Assembly (NCBI RefSeq): GCF_036634175.1 | Contig: NZ_JAZIFX010000001.1 | Coordinates: forward strand, 5,394,001-5,458,000 | DNA from: Streptomyces sp. P9-A2 | GTDB taxonomy: Bacteria; Actinomycetota; Actinomycetes; Streptomycetales; Streptomycetaceae | Direction of reading: 5' to 3' | DNA length: 64,000 nt | Part shown: positions 16,779 through 26,943 of the stretch, one piece after another | Layout of the letters: every line of letters begins with the position of its first letter | How positions within the stretch are numbered: the stretch's first letter is position 1 | Notes under the pieces: generated by a model | Databases searched by the model: none | What the model was told of the DNA's origin: nothing | The model's input: the letters and a program-made list of their open reading frames with translations, nothing else | Program-made: the position numbers and the translations under genes

Positions 16779-19700
16779 GTGAGCTCCCCTTTCTCCACCA
16801 ATGGCCTGTCGCACCCCCAGGTGCGGCGGGGGAACCGTGGCGTTCATCGACTGGTTCGTACCCCGCCGGCCCGTACATCCCTCCCTCGGCTGGACGCCGC
16901 ACAACGCTCCGTGGTTGACCACAGGACCGGACCGATGCTCGTCCTCGCAGGTCCGGGCACCGGAAAGACGACCACACTGGTCGAGTCGGTGGCCGCGCGC
17001 ATCGCCCGCGGGGGTGACCCCGAACGCATCCTCGTGCTGACGTTCAGCCGCAGGGCGGCGGTCGAGCTGCGCGACCGCATGGCCCTGCGCACAGGGGCCG
17101 CGCACGCGCCCCGGGCGACCACGTTCCACTCCCTGTGCTACGCCCTGGTCCGCGCCCACCAGGACAGCGACCTCTTCGTCGAGCCGCTGCGGCTGCTGTC
17201 TGGCCCCGAGCAGGACGTCACCGTCCGTGAGCTGCTCGCGGGCCAGGTCGACCTGGAACGCCTCGGCCTCGCGCATGTGCGCTGGCCGGACGAGCTGCGC
17301 GCCTGCCTGACCACCCGCGGCTTCGCCGACGAGGTCCGCGCGGTGCTCGCCCGCAGCCGCGAGCTGGGCCTCGCCCCCGACGCCCTGGACGCCTTCGCCC
17401 GCCGCATAGGACGCCCCGACTGGCGTGCCGCGTCCGCCTTCCTCGCCGAGTACCTCGACGTCCTCGACCTGCAGGGCGTCCTCGACTACGCCGAACTGGT
17501 CCACCGCGCGGTGCTCCTCGCCCGCCGCCCCGAGACCGCCCGGCAGCTCGCCGCGCGCTACGACGCCGTGTACGTGGACGAGTACCAGGACACCGACCCG
17601 GCGCAGATACGGCTACTGCAGGCACTGGCCGGCGGCGGCCGCACCCTGGTCGCCCTCGGCGACCCGGACCAGTCGATCTACGCCTTCCGGGGTGCGGACG
17701 TGAACGGCATCCTGGACTTCCCCGACGCGTTCCCCCGCGCGGACGGCCGACCGGCCCCGGTCGAGGTGCTGCGCGTCGCACGTCGCTCCGGCGCGGACCT
17801 GCTGGCCGCCACCCGCCTGATCACCCAGCGCATGCCCCTGTCCCGCCTGCCCGCCGAGAAGGTCCGCGCCCACCGGGAGCTCACCCCGGCACGGGGCGGC
17901 GGCCGGGCCGAGGCCTACACGTACCCGACCTCCGGCACGGAACTGGACAACATCGCCGACATCCTGCGCAGGGCCCACCTGGAGGACGGCGTCGCCTGGA
18001 ACGACATGGCCGTCCTGGTGCGGGCCGGCTCCCGCACACTTCCCGTCGTCCGCCGAGCCCTCGCCTCGGCGGGCGTCCCGGTGGACGTCGACGGCAACGA
18101 CCTTCCCCTGCGCCACGAACCGGCGGTGGCCCCGCTGCTCACGGCCCTGCGCGCGGTGGCGACGGCGGAGGCGGCCGACTGGCCGGAGCAGGAGACGGAG
18201 CAGGAGCCGCAGGCTCCGGGGAAGGGGGAGGGACAGGAACAGGACCAGGGGCAGAAACGGGAAGAGGAGCCGGAGCGACCCTGCTGGCTCGACACCGAGA
18301 CCGCGCTCACCCTGCTCGCCTCCCCCCTCGCCGGCATGGACGCCGCCGACCTGCGCCGTCTCGGCCGGGCCCTGCGCGAGGAGGAGCGGGCCGCGGGCAA
18401 CATGCTGCCGCCGCCCTCGGACGAACTCCTCGCGCGGGCGCTGGCCGAACCCGAGCGGCTGGTCGTGCACGACCCCGCCTACGCGCGCGGAGCCCAGCGG
18501 CTCGGCGCGCTGCTGCGCACGGCACGTGAGCGCCTGGCGAGCGGCGGCACCGCCGAGGAGGCGCTGTGGGACCTGTGGGACGGCACCCCTTGGCCCACGC
18601 GACTGGAACGCTCCGCCCACCGCGGTGGCGCGGCCGGACGCAATGCCGACCGGGACCTCGACGCGGTGTGCGCCCTGTTCGCGACCGCCACCCGCGCGGA
18701 GGAACGCACCGGAGGCCGCGGCGCCCTGAACTTCCTGGAGGAGATCGACGCCGAGGACATCGCCGCGGACACCCTCACCCGCCGCCCCGTACGCCCCGAC
18801 GCCGTACGCCTGATGACCGCGCACCGCGCAAAGGGCCTGGAGTGGCGGCTGGTCGTCGTGGCCGGTGTCCAGGAGGGCCTGTGGCCGGACCTGCGCCGCC
18901 GCGGCTCCCTGCTGGAGGCCGACCGTATCGGCCGCGACGGGCTCGCCGAACCGCTCACCCCCGGCGCGCTCCTCGCCGAGGAACGCCGCCTGTTCTACGT
19001 CGCCGCCACCCGCGCGCGTGAACGGCTTGTCGTGACGGCCGTGAAGGCCCCCGCGGACGACGGCGACCAGCCCTCCCGCTTCCTGACCGAACTCGGCGTC
19101 GAGCCCAAGGACGTCACCGGGCGCCCGCGCCGTCCGCTGTCCGTCGCCGCGCTGGTCGCCGAACTGCGTGCCACCACCGTCGACCCGCGCGTCTCCGACA
19201 CCCTCAGGGAGGCCGCCGCCCGCCGGCTCGCCCGGCTCGCCGCTCTCGCCGACGAGGACGGCCGCCCCCTGGTGCCGTCCGCCCACCCGTACCGCTGGTG
19301 GGGCATGTACGAACCCACCCGGAGCAAGGTGCCGCTGCGCAGCCGCGACCAGCCCGTCGTGCTCTCCGGCAGCGCCCTCGACCAGCTCGCCAACACCTGC
19401 GCCCTGCAGTGGTTCCTCGGCCGGGAGGTGAAGGCCGACGCCCCCGCGACCGCCGCCCAGGGCTTCGGCAACGTGGTGCACGTCCTCGCCGACGAGGTGG
19501 CCTCCGGGCACACCCCGGCCGACCTCGCCGTCCTCATGGAACGGCTCGACTCCGTGTGGAACGCACTCGCCTTCGACGCGCCCTGGAAGTCCCGGCAGGA
19601 GAAGCAGAACGCGCGCGTGGCACTCGAACGCTTCCTGAAGTGGCACGTCATGGACCGCGCCGGCCGCACCCCGGTGGCCAGCGAGCACGACTTCGACGTC

Positions 19701-20174
19701 CGGCTCGAAGCCGGCGACTACGAGGTCCGCATCCGTGGCCAGATGGACCGCGTCGAAGCCGACGGCGAGGGCCGCGCCTACGTCGTCGACTTCAAGACCG
19801 GCAAACACGCCCCCAGCTCCGCCGAGGTGGCCCGCCACCCCCAGCTCGCCGTCTACCAGCTCGCCGTACAGGAAGGCGCCGTCGACGAGGTGTTCGACGG
19901 CACCCGCCCCGAGACGGGTGGCGCCGAACTGGTCCAGCTGCGCCAGGCCGCCGCCAAAAGGGACGGCGGAGAGACCCTGCCCAAGGTGCAGGCCCAGGAG
20001 CCGCTGGAGGGGGAGCGGAGGGAGCAGGGGGAGTGGGTCGGCGACCTGCTCGCCACGGCCGCCGGAAAGGTCCTCGACGAACGCTTCACCCCGAGCGCGG
20101 GCCAGCACTGCACCCACTGCGCCTTCCGCGCCTCGTGCAGCGCCCGCCCCGAGGGCCGGCACGTGGTCGAGTGA
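16779..20174 (+). CDS. adnA: AdnA-like UvrD-family helicase/nuclease subunit
   Basis: A 1131-residue subunit of the actinobacterial AdnAB double-strand-break resection machine. The SF1 motor has Walker A LVLAGPGTGKTTT near residue 58, motif II DEYQDTDPAQ near 267, and later motifs RLMTAHRAKGLEW and FYVAATRARERL. An acidic Glu/Gln-rich insert sits near 470-505. The C-terminal RecB-type nuclease has VVDFKTGKH near 1004. It also has an Fe-S cysteine set: one Cys near 874 (NTCALQWF) and CTHCAFRASC near 1110. GTG 16779 is chosen because homology starts there; the frame is open further 5' but that stretch is not conserved-looking. A lipocalin remnant separates it from adnB. Confidence 0.88.
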   Translation: MSSPFSTNGLSHPQVRRGNRGVHRLVRTPPARTSLPRLDAAQRSVVDHRTGPMLVLAGPGTGKTTTLVESVAARIARGGDPERILVLTFSRRAAVELRDRMALRTGAAHAPRATTFHSLCYALVRAHQDSDLFVEPLRLLSGPEQDVTVRELLAGQVDLERLGLAHVRWPDELRACLTTRGFADEVRAVLARSRELGLAPDALDAFARRIGRPDWRAASAFLAEYLDVLDLQGVLDYAELVHRAVLLARRPETARQLAARYDAVYVDEYQDTDPAQIRLLQALAGGGRTLVALGDPDQSIYAFRGADVNGILDFPDAFPRADGRPAPVEVLRVARRSGADLLAATRLITQRMPLSRLPAEKVRAHRELTPARGGGRAEAYTYPTSGTELDNIADILRRAHLEDGVAWNDMAVLVRAGSRTLPVVRRALASAGVPVDVDGNDLPLRHEPAVAPLLTALRAVATAEAADWPEQETEQEPQAPGKGEGQEQDQGQKREEEPERPCWLDTETALTLLASPLAGMDAADLRRLGRALREEERAAGNMLPPPSDELLARALAEPERLVVHDPAYARGAQRLGALLRTARERLASGGTAEEALWDLWDGTPWPTRLERSAHRGGAAGRNADRDLDAVCALFATATRAEERTGGRGALNFLEEIDAEDIAADTLTRRPVRPDAVRLMTAHRAKGLEWRLVVVAGVQEGLWPDLRRRGSLLEADRIGRDGLAEPLTPGALLAEERRLFYVAATRARERLVVTAVKAPADDGDQPSRFLTELGVEPKDVTGRPRRPLSVAALVAELRATTVDPRVSDTLREAAARRLARLAALADEDGRPLVPSAHPYRWWGMYEPTRSKVPLRSRDQPVVLSGSALDQLANTCALQWFLGREVKADAPATAAQGFGNVVHVLADEVASGHTPADLAVLMERLDSVWNALAFDAPWKSRQEKQNARVALERFLKWHVMDRAGRTPVASEHDFDVRLEAGDYEVRIRGQMDRVEADGEGRAYVVDFKTGKHAPSSAEVARHPQLAVYQLAVQEGAVDEVFDGTRPETGGAELVQLRQAAAKRDGGETLPKVQAQEPLEGERREQGEWVGDLLATAAGKVLDERFTPSAGQHCTHCAFRASCSARPEGRHVVE

Positions 20175-20183
20175 CCGGGACGG

Positions 20184-20489
20184 ATGGGCGACGACCCCCG
20201 GGGAATCATCATGTGTACGCCCAACGGGTACGTGTCGGCGCAGCTGAGCAGCGCCGACCGGCCGGGGTTCGCCCCGGGCGACTGGTTCGACGGCACGACG
20301 GAGGAACACCGGTACGAGGCGAGCACGTACATCGCGTACTCCGGACCGTTCCACGTCGACGAGGAGGCAGGCACGCTCACCCATCGCGGCGGTGCCCACG
20401 ACCTCGTGAGGCGCATGAGAGCGCGGTGCGCGACCCCGGAGGCACACGGCCTGACGGGGACATGCGGCCTGATGGTGCACACGGCCTGA
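20184..20489 (+). pseudogene. remnant of a lipocalin-like domain gene
   Basis: The frame gives GIIMCTPNGYVSAQL, DWFDGTTEEHRYEASTYIAY and SGPFHVDEEAGTLTH. This is the central part of the roughly 150-residue lipocalin-like proteins that start with a GAWRL-type strand. That strand and the whole C-terminal half are missing; the frame runs instead into an unrelated Arg/Gly tail and a duplicated GLMVHTA. I call it a truncated, non-functional remnant between adnA and adnB. It might still be expressed as a 101-residue peptide. Confidence 0.6.
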
Positions 20490-20499
20490 TGGTGCACAC
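20466..20499. repeat. 17-bp tandem duplication
   Basis: The unit ggcctgatggtgcacac occurs twice in perfect tandem just after the lipocalin remnant. It looks like a scar of local slippage or rearrangement. Confidence 0.7.
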
Positions 20500-20620
20500 G
20501 GCCCGGGCGATGCGCCGGCGGCCGGCGTGACGCATCGCACCACCCGCGCCGACCTGCGGTTCTCCGGTCGCTGCGGGGCGGTACGGCCTTTTTGTCAGCG
20601 GCCGCCGCTAGCCTCTGCAT

Positions 20621-23600
20621 GTGCATACGCGCATCAGCGATCCCGAGCAGCTCAAGGAGCTCCTCGGGATCCCTTTCACTCCCGAGCAGACGGCCTGCAT
20701 CATCGCGCCGCCCGCTCCTCAGGTGATCGTGGCCGGAGCCGGCTCCGGCAAGACGACGGTGATGGCGGCGCGGGTGGTGTGGCTGGTCGGCACCGGCCAG
20801 GTCGCCCCGGAGCAGGTGCTCGGCCTCACCTTCACCAACAAGGCCGCCGGCGAACTCGCCGAACGCGTCCGCAAGGCGCTGATCAAGGCAGGCGTCACCG
20901 ATCCGGACACCATCGACCCGGACAACCCGCCGGGCGAACCGGTGATCTCTACTTACCACGCTTTCGCGGGCCGCCTCCTGACCGACCACGGGCTGCGCCT
21001 CGGCCTCGAACCGACCTCCCGCCTCCTCGCCGACGCCACCCGCTACCAGCTCGCCGCACGGGTGCTGCGCGAGGCCCCCGGCCCCTACCCCGCCCTCACC
21101 CGTGCCTTCCCCGACCTGGTCGGGGACCTCCTCACCCTCGACGGCGAACTCTCCGAGCACCTCGTACGGCCCGAGGACCTGCGCGGCCATGACACCGAGC
21201 TGCTGCGCACCTTGGAGAACACCAAGCTCACCAACGCCGACCTGCGCAAAGTGCCCGAAGCGGCCGCCGCGCGGCGTGAACTCGCCGGCCTCGTCCTGCG
21301 CTACCGGGCCGCCAAACGCGAACGCGACCTGCTCGACTTCGGCGACCAGATCGCCCTCTCGGCCCAGCTCGCCCGGATCCCCGAGGTGGGCCGCGTCCTG
21401 CGCGACGAGTTCCGCGTGGTCCTCCTCGACGAGTACCAGGACACCTCGGTCGCCCAGCGCGTCCTCCTCGCCGGTCTGTTCGGCGGCGGCACCGGCCACC
21501 CGGTCACCGCCGTCGGCGACCCCTGCCAGGCGATCTACGGCTGGCGCGGCGCCTCCGTCGCGAACCTCGACGACTTCCCCGAACACTTCGCCCGGGCCGA
21601 CGGCGGCCCCGCCACCCGCCAGTCGCTCAGCGAGAACCGCCGCAGCGGCGGCCGCCTGCTGGACCTCGCCAACGGCCTCGCCGAGCCCCTGCGAGCCATG
21701 CACGCGGGCGTGGAAGCCCTACGCCCGGCTCCGGGAGCCGAGCGGGACGGCACCGTCCGCTGCGCCCTGCTGCCCACCCACGCCGAGGAACTCGACTGGA
21801 TCGCCGACTCCGTCGCCCACCTCGTACGCACCGGCAAGGAGCCCGGCGAGATCGCCGTCCTGTGCCGCACCGCGACCGACTTCGCCGAGATCCAGAGCGC
21901 CCTCGTCGCCCGGGACGTACCCGTCGAGGTCGTCGGCCTGTCCGGGCTGCTGCACCTGCCCGAGATCGCCGACCTGGTCGCCGTCTGCGAGGTCCTCCAG
22001 GACCCCGGCGCCAACGCCTCGCTCGTCCGTCTGCTGACCGGCCCCCGCTGGCGCATCGGCCCGCGCGATCTCGCCCTCCTCGGCCGCCGCGCTCGCCTGC
22101 TCGTGTCCCACGCGCGCGTGGACGGCGAGGACGACCCCGACCGCCGTCTCGCCGAGGCCGTCGAGGGCATCGACCCGTCCGAGGTGATCTCGCTCGCCGA
22201 CGCCCTCGACACGTTCCTGGAGACCCCGCTGGACGGCCACGGGGACGATGACGGGCTGCCCTTCTCACCGGACGCGCGCGTGCGGTTCGCCCGGCTGGCC
22301 GCCGAACTGCGCGATCTGCGCCGCTCCCTGGCCGACCCGCTGATGGACGTCCTGCACCGCGTCCTCGCCGTCACCGGCCTGGAGATCGAACTGTCGGCGT
22401 CCCCACACGCCCTGGCCGCCCGCCGCCGCGAGACCCTCTCCAACTTCCTCGACATCGCCGCCTCCTTCGCCGCCGGGGACGCCGAGGCCGGCCTGCTCGC
22501 CTTCCTCGGCTTCCTGCGCACCGCCGCCCAGTACGAGAAGGGCCTCGACAACGCGCTGCCCGGCGGCGAGAACACCGTCAAGGTGCTCACCGCGCACAAG
22601 TCCAAGGGCCTGGAGTGGGATGTCGTGGTCGTCCCCGGACTGGTCACCGGCACCTTCCCCAGCGGTCAGGGCCGCGAGAAGTGGACCGCGCAGGGCAAGG
22701 TCCTGCCGCACGGGCTGCGCGGCGATGCCGACACCCTGCCCGACATCGAATCCTGGGACTCCCGGGGCCTGAAGGCCTTCCACGAGGCGATGAAGGACCA
22801 CCAGCACACCGAGGAGCTCCGTCTCGGTTACGTCGCCTTCACCCGTCCCCGCTCGCTGCTGCTCGGCTCCGGCCACTGGTGGGGGGCCTCCCAGAAGAAG
22901 CCGCGCGGGCCGTCCGCGTTCCTCCGGGCCCTCCACGACCACTGCGCCGCCGGGTACGGCGAGATCGAGGCATGGGCGGACGAGCCCGCCGAGGACGACG
23001 AGAACCCCGCACTGAGCCGGGCCACCCAGGACCAGGTGTGGCCCCTCCCGCTGGACGACGAAGCCCTCGCCCGCCGCCGCGCCGCCGCCGACACCGTCCT
23101 GGCCCACCTCGAGAGCCTCGCCGGCCACCCCGACGATCTTCCCCCGGCCGTACACGCCCCGGACACGTACGACGACCCGGACTGGCCCCTGCCCCCGGAC
23201 GACGAGGACCTGCTGCCCGAGGACGAGGGCCTCCCGCCCGACGACATCGACCCCTTCGCCGACGACGCGTCCGGCGGGGGCGACTGGGACTCCTGGACCG
23301 CCGACCGCCCCACCGGCAGTCTTCCGGCCGATCATTCCGTCGACCGCCGTTCCGTCGACCGCCGCCCCACCATCCCGCACCAAGCGACGGCCCCTGAGCC
23401 CACCGGGTCCCCCGGGTCCACCGACGCCCCGGAGCCCACCGGCCTCCCCGACGCCCCGGAGCCCGCCACGCCACGCCTCACGCCGGAGGAGGCCCGTACC
23501 GTCGCCTCCTGGGACCGCGACCTCGACGCCCTCACCGGCGAACTGCTGCGCGCCCGTGACAGCGTCACCGAGGTCCTGCTGCCCCCGTCGCTCACCGCCT

Positions 23601-24280
23601 CCCAGCTGCTGCGGCTGGCCGAGGACCCGGACGGCTTCGCACGGGAGCTGGCCCGTCCCATGCCCCGCCCGCCGCAGCCGGCCGCCCGCCGCGGTACCCG
23701 CTTCCACGCCTGGGTCGAGGCGCGCTTCGAGGAACTGACACTGCCCCTGCTCGAACCGGACGACCTTCCCGGCAGCGAGGCCGAGATCGCCGACGAGCAG
23801 GACCTCGCCGCCCTCAAGGAGGCCTTCGAACGCACCCCGTACGCCCACCGCACGCCCTACCGCGTGGAGACCCCCTTCCAGCTGGAGATCGCCGGCCGGG
23901 TCGTCCGTGGACGCATCGACGCCGTCTACCGGCAGGACGGCAGCGATGCGGGCGGGACCGGGGCCAGGGACAGCGACGGCGACAGTGCCGGAACCAGGGG
24001 CGGTACTGTCGCCGGCGCCGGGACGACGTACGAGATCGTCGACTGGAAGACCGGCCGAGGCCGCACCGCCGACCCGCTCCAGCTCGCCGTCTACCGGCTC
24101 GCCTGGGCCGAGCAGCAGGGCGTCCCCCCGGAGTCGGTCAGCGCCGCCTTCCTGTACGTACGCACCGGCGAGGTCGTACGCCCCGAGGCGTTGCCGGACC
24201 GCGCGGCCATCGAACGGCTGCTGCTGGAAGAACCGTCCGGTGAGATACCGCACTCCGAGGACACCCCCGCGGGCCGATAG
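20621..24280 (+). CDS. adnB: AdnB-like UvrD-family helicase/nuclease subunit
   Basis: A 1219-residue partner of AdnA. Walker A is VIVAGAGSGKTTVMAARVVW near residue 38, motif II LLDEYQDTSVAQ near 270, and a late motor motif reads KVLTAHKSKGLEWDVVVVPG. A long acidic Pro/Asp-rich low-complexity region runs from about 840 to 960. The C-terminal RecB-type nuclease has YEIVDWKTGRG near 1140 and, unlike AdnA, no terminal Fe-S cysteine cluster. It starts with GTG at 20621 without a visible ribosome site; TAGCCT 6 bases upstream suggests a leaderless mRNA. The dipeptidase follows after 10 bases. Confidence 0.88.
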   Translation: MHTRISDPEQLKELLGIPFTPEQTACIIAPPAPQVIVAGAGSGKTTVMAARVVWLVGTGQVAPEQVLGLTFTNKAAGELAERVRKALIKAGVTDPDTIDPDNPPGEPVISTYHAFAGRLLTDHGLRLGLEPTSRLLADATRYQLAARVLREAPGPYPALTRAFPDLVGDLLTLDGELSEHLVRPEDLRGHDTELLRTLENTKLTNADLRKVPEAAAARRELAGLVLRYRAAKRERDLLDFGDQIALSAQLARIPEVGRVLRDEFRVVLLDEYQDTSVAQRVLLAGLFGGGTGHPVTAVGDPCQAIYGWRGASVANLDDFPEHFARADGGPATRQSLSENRRSGGRLLDLANGLAEPLRAMHAGVEALRPAPGAERDGTVRCALLPTHAEELDWIADSVAHLVRTGKEPGEIAVLCRTATDFAEIQSALVARDVPVEVVGLSGLLHLPEIADLVAVCEVLQDPGANASLVRLLTGPRWRIGPRDLALLGRRARLLVSHARVDGEDDPDRRLAEAVEGIDPSEVISLADALDTFLETPLDGHGDDDGLPFSPDARVRFARLAAELRDLRRSLADPLMDVLHRVLAVTGLEIELSASPHALAARRRETLSNFLDIAASFAAGDAEAGLLAFLGFLRTAAQYEKGLDNALPGGENTVKVLTAHKSKGLEWDVVVVPGLVTGTFPSGQGREKWTAQGKVLPHGLRGDADTLPDIESWDSRGLKAFHEAMKDHQHTEELRLGYVAFTRPRSLLLGSGHWWGASQKKPRGPSAFLRALHDHCAAGYGEIEAWADEPAEDDENPALSRATQDQVWPLPLDDEALARRRAAADTVLAHLESLAGHPDDLPPAVHAPDTYDDPDWPLPPDDEDLLPEDEGLPPDDIDPFADDASGGGDWDSWTADRPTGSLPADHSVDRRSVDRRPTIPHQATAPEPTGSPGSTDAPEPTGLPDAPEPATPRLTPEEARTVASWDRDLDALTGELLRARDSVTEVLLPPSLTASQLLRLAEDPDGFARELARPMPRPPQPAARRGTRFHAWVEARFEELTLPLLEPDDLPGSEAEIADEQDLAALKEAFERTPYAHRTPYRVETPFQLEIAGRVVRGRIDAVYRQDGSDAGGTGARDSDGDSAGTRGGTVAGAGTTYEIVDWKTGRGRTADPLQLAVYRLAWAEQQGVPPESVSAAFLYVRTGEVVRPEALPDRAAIERLLLEEPSGEIPHSEDTPAGR

Positions 24281-24290
24281 GCTCGAGACC

Positions 24291-25703
24291 ATGAGCCAGC
24301 CCGTTGACAGTGCCGTCAGCGCCGTCCGCACGTACATCGAACAGCACCGCGCCACCTTCCTCGACGACCTCGCCGAGTGGCTGCGCATCCCCTCGGTCTC
24401 GGCCCAGCCCGATCACGCACCCGACGTGCGCCGCAGCGCCGACTGGCTCGCCGCCGCACTCACCGCGACCGGCTTCCCGACCGCCGAGGTCTGGCCGACC
24501 CGGGGCGCCCCCGCCGTTTACGCCGAATGGCCCTCCTCCGACCCCGGGGCGCCCACCGTCCTGGTCTACGGCCACCACGACGTGCAGCCCGCCGCCCGGG
24601 AGGACGGCTGGCACAGCGAGCCCTTCGAACCCCTCGTCCGGGACAACCGGATGTACGCGCGCGGGGCGGCCGACGACAAGGGCCAGGTGTTCTTCCACAC
24701 CCTCGGCGTCCGCGCCCACCTGGCCACGACCGGCCGCAGCGCCCCCGCAGTGCACCTGAAACTGCTGATCGAGGGCGAGGAGGAATCCGGCTCACCCCAC
24801 TTCCGGACCCTCGTCGAGCGGCACGCGGACCGGCTCGCCGCCGACGTGGTGATCGTCTCCGACACCGGGATGTGGTCCGAGGACACCCCCACCGTGTGCA
24901 CCGGCATGCGCGGCCTCGCCGAGTGCGAGATCCGCCTGCACGGCCCCGACCAGGACATCCACTCCGGTTCCTTCGGCGGCGCGGTGCCCAACCCGGCCAC
25001 CGCCGTCGCCCGGCTGGTCGCCGCGCTGCACGACGAGCACGCGCGCGTGGCGGTCCCCGGCTTCTACGACGGCGTCGTCGAGCTCACCGACCGCGAACGC
25101 GAACTCTTCGCCGAGCTGCCCTTCGACGAGCGGGAGTGGCTGCGCGCCGCCTCCTCCCACGCGACCGGAGGCGAGGCCGGATACAGCACCCTGGAGCGCG
25201 TCTGGGCCCGCCCCACCGCGGAGGTCAACGGCATCGGCGGCGGCTACCAGGGCCCCGGCAGCAAGACGGTCATCCCGTCCTCCGCCATGGTCAAACTGTC
25301 CTTCCGGCTGGTCGCCGGACAGGACCCCGACCACATCGAGAAGGCCGTCCGCGACTGGGTGGCCGGACAGATCCCCGACGGCATCCGGTGCGAGATCGCC
25401 TTCAGTCCCGCCACCCGCCCGTGCCTGACCCCGCTGGACCACCCGGCCCTCAAGTCCGTGGCCCGCGCCATGGGCCGGGCTTTCGGCACACCCGTCCGCT
25501 TCACGCGCGAGGGCGGTTCCGGACCGGCCGCCGACCTCCAGGACGTGCTCGGCGCCCCCGTGCTCTTCCTTGGCATCTCCGTCCCGTCCGACGGATGGCA
25601 CGCCCCCGACGAGAAGGTCGAACTGGACCTGCTCCTCAAGGGCGCCGAGGCCGCCGCACACCTCTGGGACGACCTCGCCGAGCACTGGCGGCACGTGCCC
25701 TGA
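24291..25703 (+). CDS. M20 family dipeptidase
   Basis: A 470-residue zinc peptidase of the M20/M28 CNDP-like dipeptidase group. The metal-binding and catalytic regions are present: YGHHDVQPA, ARGAADDKGQ, IEGEEESGSPH, VSDTGMW and the dimerisation region with GGAVPNPAT and GPGSKTVIPSS. It is cytoplasmic, with no signal peptide. ATG at 24291 is 10 bases after the adnB stop with only a weak ribosome site (gag), so it may depend on the upstream gene. Dipeptide specificity cannot be inferred. Confidence 0.92.
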   Translation: MSQPVDSAVSAVRTYIEQHRATFLDDLAEWLRIPSVSAQPDHAPDVRRSADWLAAALTATGFPTAEVWPTRGAPAVYAEWPSSDPGAPTVLVYGHHDVQPAAREDGWHSEPFEPLVRDNRMYARGAADDKGQVFFHTLGVRAHLATTGRSAPAVHLKLLIEGEEESGSPHFRTLVERHADRLAADVVIVSDTGMWSEDTPTVCTGMRGLAECEIRLHGPDQDIHSGSFGGAVPNPATAVARLVAALHDEHARVAVPGFYDGVVELTDRERELFAELPFDEREWLRAASSHATGGEAGYSTLERVWARPTAEVNGIGGGYQGPGSKTVIPSSAMVKLSFRLVAGQDPDHIEKAVRDWVAGQIPDGIRCEIAFSPATRPCLTPLDHPALKSVARAMGRAFGTPVRFTREGGSGPAADLQDVLGAPVLFLGISVPSDGWHAPDEKVELDLLLKGAEAAAHLWDDLAEHWRHVP

Positions 25704-25858
25704 ACGCTCTCGGGCCGTCCGGCCCGGGCCGCCCGCGCGGGGCACACTGGAAGCACTCCGCCACCGCGCGCGCCTACGGGCCCGGTCGCGCCCGCCCGTA
25801 CGACCCGCCGAACCGACCGCCGATCCCATCCGTTTCACCGGGGGAGTTGGAAGCACCC

Positions 25859-26803
25859 GTGACCACCTGGACCGACCACACCACCGACCGCCCCGTCTCG
25901 CTCACCGCCCCGAGCGGCATCAACCGCGCCGCCCACCACCGGCTCGACGAAGCATGGCTCGCGGCGGCCTGGAGCCACCCTTCGACGCGCTGCTTCGTGG
26001 TCTCCGGCGGCCAGGTCCTCATCGACGAGACGGCCGACGGCCGCACCGAACTCGTCATGACGCCCCCCTTCGAGGCACCGCTCACCGAAGCACACCGTTA
26101 TTTCCTGGGCACCGACGAGGACGGCGTCAGCTACTTCGCCCTGCAGAAGGACGCCCTGCCCGGCCGCATGGACGACTCCGCCCGGCCGGCCGGCCTGCGC
26201 GAGGCGGGCTTGCTCCTGGCACCCCGCGACGCGGGTCTGATGGTGCACGCGGTCGCCCTGGAGAACTGGCAGCGGCTGCACCGCTTCTGCTCCCGCTGCG
26301 GAGAGCGCACCGTCATCGCCGCGGCCGGCCACATTCGCCGCTGCCCGGCCTGCGGCGCCGAGCATTATCCGCGCACCGACCCCGCGGTGATCATGTCCGT
26401 CGTCGACGACCAGGACCGCATCCTGCTCGGCCGCCAGGTCCACTGGCCCGAGGGCCGCTTCTCGACGCTCGCCGGCTTCGTCGAGCCGGGGGAGTCCATC
26501 GAGCAGTCGGTGCGACGCGAGGTCCACGAGGAGGTCGGCATCAGCGTCGGCGAGGTCGAGTACGTCGCCAGCCAGCCCTGGCCGTTCCCCTCCAGCCTCA
26601 TGCTGGGCTTCGTCGCCCGCGCCACCTCGACCGAGATCGACGTCGACGGCGACGAGATCCACGAGGCCCGTTGGTTCTCCCGGGACCAACTGGGCGCCGC
26701 TTTCGAATCCGGCGAGATGCTCCCGCCCTACGGCATCTCGATCGCGGCCCGCCTGATCGAGCGCTGGTACGGCAAGCCCCTCCCGACCCGCACCACCTTC
26801 TGA
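25859..26803 (+). CDS. nudC: NAD+ diphosphatase (NADH pyrophosphatase) NudC
   Basis: A 314-residue Nudix enzyme that cleaves NAD(H) to NMN(H) and AMP and, in the family, removes NAD caps from RNA. The zinc ribbon is CSRCGER with CPACGAEHYPR. The Nudix box is GFVEPGESIEQSVRREVHEE, continuing VGI. The NudC signature SQPWPFPSS follows. The GTG start at 25859 has GGAAG 5 bases upstream. It ends before a strong hairpin. In the uninterrupted chromosome mrx1 would follow it convergently; now the mrx1 3' remnant and the integrative element follow. Confidence 0.93.
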   Translation: MTTWTDHTTDRPVSLTAPSGINRAAHHRLDEAWLAAAWSHPSTRCFVVSGGQVLIDETADGRTELVMTPPFEAPLTEAHRYFLGTDEDGVSYFALQKDALPGRMDDSARPAGLREAGLLLAPRDAGLMVHAVALENWQRLHRFCSRCGERTVIAAAGHIRRCPACGAEHYPRTDPAVIMSVVDDQDRILLGRQVHWPEGRFSTLAGFVEPGESIEQSVRREVHEEVGISVGEVEYVASQPWPFPSSLMLGFVARATSTEIDVDGDEIHEARWFSRDQLGAAFESGEMLPPYGISIAARLIERWYGKPLPTRTTF

Positions 26804-26860
26804 CCCGCGGCGCCTTCCGCGCCGTACCGCCTTCGCCCCGCGGTACCCGCCGTACAACGA

Positions 26861-26930
26861 CGGAGCGGGGTGGGCGTCCCACGACCGGGCCTTGATCAGG
26901 CCCTCGGTCAGGAACGCCCACCCCGCTCCG
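26861..26930. terminator. bidirectional hairpin terminator
   Basis: A perfect 17-bp stem (26861-26877 with 26914-26930) has a 36-nt apical region that can itself pair. It sits between nudC and the convergent mrx1 3' end and was the original terminator of both. Confidence 0.82.
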
Positions 26931-26943
26931 GGGAACCGCTCGC

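Noticed and set aside
17613..20543. A reading frame of nearly 1000 codons on the minus strand opposite adnA
   Set aside because: It mirrors the codon periodicity of adnA, has a repetitive Gly/Val/Arg composition and no domain. It is a high-GC shadow.
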